Source: Gammaproteobacteria bacterium
Lineage (GTDB): Bacteria > Pseudomonadota > Gammaproteobacteria > Pseudomonadales > Halieaceae
DNA length: 6,132 bases
NCBI GenBank assembly: GCA_029859085.1
Contig: JAOUDU010000182.1
Coordinates: 1-6,132 of the forward strand
Reading direction: 5' to 3'
The notes below the pieces were generated by a model, which saw only the letters and a program-made list of their open reading frames with translations, was not told where the DNA came from and ran no database searches. Position 1 is the stretch's first letter; every line of letters begins with the position of its first letter. This document shows positions 5,263 to 6,132 of the stretch, one piece after another. The position numbers were made by a program, and so were the translations under genes.

Positions 5263-6132
5263 CTATCTCAGCCTGGGCAGTACCTTCTCGGCGATATAGC
5301 GCAACCGTCGATTACCGGATTCCACGCTTTCCCCGGGGAACTGCGCCCAGAAGTGGATATCCTCGATGGCGGGGTAGTCTTGCAGCAGCTTTTTTAATTC
5401 CCGGACCGCAGTATCAGCATCCCATAATTGGTAGAGGCCGTTCTCGATCGCGGACGCGGCATTTTCAAACAACGGGGTCTCGCCGGGCGGGCCAAAGGCC
5501 CCCCATTTGATGTACTCATTAGCCTGGTAAAGCACGTGGTCTCCAATGCGGGCGGCCTCGGCTTCCGGGTCTTCGGCAATAATGGCCCAGCAGCCCAGGA
5601 CGATCCTGCCCTCCGCGGCTGCCTTGCCGGCCTTGACGAGCGACTCGCTATAGATATCGAGCCCGAGCCCGCCCGTGCACAGGAAACCATCTGCCACCCT
5701 CGCGGCTCTCTCTATTGCAGGTACGGCCATACCGCCGAGCAGGATTGCCGGCGCGTGTTCAGGCGTGGGTGTGACGCACAGGTCTCCCACCTGGAATCGC
5801 TGGCCGGAGAAGTTGACCGGCTTGCCGGACCAGCTGCGGCGCAGAATCTCTATGCCCTCTTCTATAAGACTGGGGCGATGGGACAGCTTTCTGCCAAACT
5901 GGTCGAACTCCATCTGCCGGTAACCGATACCGACGCCGAGATCGAAGCGCCCGCCGGTGACCAGCGAGAGGGTCGCAGCGTCCTCGGCCACCCGCACGGG
6001 ATCGTGCAGTGGCAGCAGCATCAGGTTGGTGCCCAGGCGCATGGCGCAGGTACGAGCCCCGATGGCACTGGCCAGCACCAGCGGCGAGGGTGTGTACCCG
6101 TCATCGCAAAAATGATGTTCGGTGAGCCAGCA
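5263..6132 (-). CDS. Luciferase-like (LLM class) flavin-dependent oxidoreductase (5' partial)
   Basis: The visible part is 289 aa and continues past the right edge: the 18 codons before the internal GTG at 6076-6078 are open and encode WLTEHHFCDDGYTPSPL, the classic EHHF segment of luciferase-like monooxygenases, so GTG 6078 is not the start. About 30-50 N-terminal residues should be missing compared with the family's usual 330-350. Other hallmarks, numbered in the visible part, are RLGTNLMLLPLHDPVRVAED (32-51 in part), TGGRFDLGVGIGYR (59-72) and an ILLGGMAVPAIERAARVADG segment (130-149 in part). These enzymes form a TIM barrel and use reduced FMN or F420 for oxygenation or hydride transfer; which cofactor and substrate apply cannot be told here. 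It is convergent with the TetR gene, so it belongs to a separate transcription unit starting to the right, though it may serve the same pathway. A role in side-chain or ring oxygenation is speculation. Confidence 0.93.
   Translation of the reverse strand, partial: CWLTEHHFCDDGYTPSPLVLASAIGARTCAMRLGTNLMLLPLHDPVRVAEDAATLSLVTGGRFDLGVGIGYRQMEFDQFGRKLSHRPSLIEEGIEILRRSWSGKPVNFSGQRFQVGDLCVTPTPEHAPAILLGGMAVPAIERAARVADGFLCTGGLGLDIYSESLVKAGKAAAEGRIVLGCWAIIAEDPEAEAARIGDHVLYQANEYIKWGAFGPPGETPLFENAASAIENGLYQLWDADTAVRELKKLLQDYPAIEDIHFWAQFPGESVESGNRRLRYIAEKVLPRLR

Noticed and set aside
6076..6078. GTG as start of the flavin oxidoreductase
   Set aside because: The frame stays open upstream to the window edge and encodes the conserved EHHF segment, so the true start is outside.

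Overview
This 6.1 kb window is densely coding and GC-rich, and it reads as bacterial catabolic accessory DNA. Six co-oriented minus-strand genes form one apparent operon (4511 down to the left edge): an SDR oxidoreductase, a SnoaL/NTF2-like protein, a class I acyl-CoA synthetase, two adjacent hotdog (MaoC-type) hydratase subunits, and a thiolase-like protein that runs off the left edge. Three of the five internal junctions are 4-nt stop/start overlaps; the other two are 12-nt and 31-nt gaps. A TetR-family regulator is divergent from the operon across a roughly 120-nt intergenic region. It converges, with one base between stop codons, on a luciferase-like flavin-dependent oxidoreductase whose N-terminus lies beyond the right edge.

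The gene mix resembles lipid, steroid or terpenoid degradation clusters of Proteobacteria or Actinobacteria. Protein style, Shine-Dalgarno-led GTG/TTG starts and overlapping genes suggest a proteobacterium, perhaps a marine gammaproteobacterium; this is an impression, not a demonstration. No rRNA, tRNA, CRISPR, insertion sequence or phage signature was seen, and no gene-free stretch exceeds 300 nt.

Proposed logic (inference): the ligase activates a carboxylic acid as a CoA thioester, the paired hotdog subunits hydrate an enoyl-CoA, the SDR oxidises or reduces a hydroxyl/carbonyl group, the SnoaL-like protein catalyses a dehydration or isomerisation, and the thiolase-like protein, which has Gly where thiolases have the nucleophilic Cys, may do retro-aldol side-chain cleavage like Ltp2 rather than Claisen thiolysis. 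No acyl-CoA dehydrogenase is in the window, so the pathway must continue outside it or use other loci.

The strongest non-coding signal is a perfect 6-3-6 palindrome (4551-4565) that coincides with the -35 box of a good sigma70-like promoter for the operon, the expected geometry for TetR-type repression.
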